Assembly: GCA_012512705.1 (NCBI GenBank)
Contig: JAAZDR010000302.1
Location: 1 to 6,738, forward strand
Direction: 5' to 3'
Length of the DNA stretch: 6,738 bases
Source of the DNA: Bacillota bacterium
Lineage (GTDB): Bacteria > Bacillota > Dethiobacteria > DTU022 > JAAZDR01
Below the pieces are notes generated by a model. The model searched no databases. It saw only the letters and a list, made by a program, of their open reading frames with translations, and was not told where the DNA came from. Shown here one piece after another: positions 5,650 to 6,738 of the stretch. The position numbers and the translations under genes are program-made. Numbering within the stretch: the stretch's first letter is position 1; each line of letters begins with the position of its first letter.

Positions 5650-6582
5650 TTATCCGTTGCACCGCTTAAGAAGACGTTCCCATTCCTCGTCTACAAAGCG
5701 TTGAAAGTTTTCGAGGATTTTTTGATGTTCTGGGCCACGGAAGAGGTGGGCAAAACGCCCCTGTGATTGTAGATATTCAACAAGTGGCTTTTTGTTACGT
5801 ACTTTTACGGTAAGGTTCCATTTGCCATTTTCCACCTCATACAGCGGCCAGGCACAGGTTTGTACCGCTAGACTAGCTATCTCTACTGTTTTGTTCATCG
5901 GGAAGCGCCAGCCGCGGTGACAAGGAGCGAGGACATTAATAAAGGCCGGTCCATCGGCTTCAAAAGCCTTTCTTGCTTTATTGACCAAGTCACGCCAGTG
6001 GCTGATTGATGCCTGAGCTACGTAGGGTATACCATGGGCAGCGACAATATAAGTGAGATCCTTGCGAAATTGAGGTTTGCCAAAGCTGTCTTTCCCTACC
6101 GGACTGGTAGTAGTCCAGGAGGCATATGAGGTGGCACCAGAGCGTTGGATGCCGGTATTCATATATGCTTCGTTGTTATAACACACATAGACCATGCGAT
6201 GTCCGCGTTCCATAGCGCCGGAGAGGGATTGGAAGCCGATATCATATGTTCCCCCGTCACCGCCGAAAGCGATAAAACGGTAATCTGTATTGATTTTTCC
6301 TTGCTCCTTTAAAGAACGATAAGCAGTTTCTACACCGCTTAAAGTTGCCGCTGCATTCTCAAAGGCATTGTGTATATAGGATGACCGCCACGCTGTGTAA
6401 GGAAATATTGTAGTGGAAACCTCCAGACAGCCTGTAGGGTTGCAGATAACGAGCTCAGCATCTTCAGGAGCAGCTAGCGTTATCTGGCGGACAGCGATCG
6501 GTGCACCACAGCCGGCGCACATACGGTGACCGCCAGTTAGGTGTTCGCGTTTATTAGTCAAATCTTTTAATTTTAAGGACAC
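5650..6582 (-). CDS. porB: Pyruvate:ferredoxin oxidoreductase beta subunit
   Basis: PorB is the thiamine-diphosphate-binding subunit of the cytoplasmic enzyme that converts pyruvate and CoA to acetyl-CoA and CO2 with reduction of ferredoxin. The 310-residue length is normal for a separate beta chain. CAGCG near the N-terminus supplies C22 and C25; with C47 or C52 (CNPTGC) and C221 (APCHRGW) these are the expected [4Fe-4S] ligands. The thiamine-binding motif runs from GDGG (108-111) to YNNEAYMNTG (135-144). The segment GIQRSGATSYASWTTTSP (144-161) and CAWPLYEVENG (243-253) point to pyruvate rather than 2-oxoglutarate or branched-chain oxoacid enzymes, though this is not certain. The start is GTG, preceded by a run of G (AGGGGGG) that begins in the porA stop codon. 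Eleven bases separate it from porA, so the two are co-transcribed and probably translationally coupled. Confidence 0.94.
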   Translation of the reverse strand: MSLKLKDLTNKREHLTGGHRMCAGCGAPIAVRQITLAAPEDAELVICNPTGCLEVSTTIFPYTAWRSSYIHNAFENAAATLSGVETAYRSLKEQGKINTDYRFIAFGGDGGTYDIGFQSLSGAMERGHRMVYVCYNNEAYMNTGIQRSGATSYASWTTTSPVGKDSFGKPQFRKDLTYIVAAHGIPYVAQASISHWRDLVNKARKAFEADGPAFINVLAPCHRGWRFPMNKTVEIASLAVQTCAWPLYEVENGKWNLTVKVRNKKPLVEYLQSQGRFAHLFRGPEHQKILENFQRFVDEEWERLLKRCNG

Positions 6583-6593
6583 TTTGTACCCCC

Positions 6594-6738
6594 CTATTCC
6601 CGTAAACCCAGGTAGTTTACAGTTTGTTTTATTTCCCCGGATTCGGCAGTTTCGATTAATTTCTGGGCTGCTCTTTTAATCAGTTCCTGGTTTAGATCTC
6701 GGCCACCGAGACCGTAAATATAGTTTAGTAAAAGGGGC
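6594..6738 (-). CDS. porA: Pyruvate:ferredoxin oxidoreductase alpha subunit, C-terminal end (partial)
   Basis: An open frame enters from the right edge on the minus strand and ends at a TAG codon (6594-6596), giving 47 residues. It contains NYIYGLGGRDL (5-15), the usual C-terminal motif of PorA chains, and ends in VNYLGLRE. PorA carries pyrimidine-ring and CoA-related domains of the oxidoreductase and pairs with PorB, which follows directly. The family is about 390 residues, so most of the gene lies outside the window, and any gamma/delta subunit genes and the promoter must lie further right. Confidence 0.88.
   Translation of the reverse strand, partial: PLLLNYIYGLGGRDLNQELIKRAAQKLIETAESGEIKQTVNYLGLRE

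Noticed and set aside
5479..5766. 95-codon plus-strand open frame across the shared hairpin
   Set aside because: It overlaps DUF134 out of frame and runs antisense into porB; there is no ribosome site and no recognisable protein.
1..6738. CRISPR array, insertion sequence, tRNA/rRNA, riboswitch, or a defence or secondary-metabolite system
   Set aside because: No spaced repeats, transposase, terminal inverted repeats, cloverleaf sequences, recognisable riboswitch cores or defence protein motifs were found. All long frames are accounted for by six housekeeping or transport genes plus one DUF134 protein.

Overview
The window reads as ordinary chromosomal DNA of an anaerobic, low-to-moderate GC Firmicute, most likely a Clostridia or Peptococcaceae-type organism. 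The reasons are a multi-subunit pyruvate:ferredoxin oxidoreductase (separate PorA and PorB chains), a DUF134/UPF0251 regulator-like protein of the kind common in anaerobes, AGGAGG-type ribosome binding sites, sigma-A-like promoters, GTG and TTG-rich start contexts, and moderate base composition. This taxonomic reading is an inference; no rRNA or other marker is present.

Layout, left to right. (1) The 3' two-thirds of carB (large subunit of carbamoyl phosphate synthetase) enters from the left edge on the plus strand and ends at 2015. (2) An MFS permease lies on the minus strand (1992-3329), tail to tail with carB and overlapping it by 24 bp. (3) nadE (3444-4190, plus) is divergent from the permease across a 114-bp promoter region and ends at a clear hairpin terminator. 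(4) A ZIP-family divalent metal transporter (4385-5134, plus) has its own -10 box and a Fur-like operator over the expected transcription start. (5) A DUF134/UPF0251 helix-turn-helix protein (5250-5612, plus) has a well-formed promoter of its own, an intragenic perfect inverted repeat and a His/Gly-rich tail. (6) A 19-bp perfect hairpin separates it from the convergent por genes on the minus strand: porB (5650-6582) and the last 47 codons of porA (6594-6738), which continue beyond the right edge.

The genes serve separate housekeeping tasks: pyrimidine/arginine precursor synthesis (carB), the last step of NAD synthesis (nadE), metal uptake (ZIP), and pyruvate oxidation to acetyl-CoA with ferredoxin reduction (porAB). 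Apart from porAB, which is a tightly spaced operon, each appears to have its own transcription unit. The ZIP and DUF134 genes may be functionally linked, since both carry metal-associated features and no terminator is visible between them.

No mobile element, CRISPR array, tRNA, rRNA or defence gene was seen, and I found no convincing undescribed multi-gene system. The points most worth a second look are regulatory: the Fur-like box before the ZIP gene, the perfect inverted repeat inside the DUF134 gene, and the shared bidirectional hairpin that contains the DUF134 stop codon.
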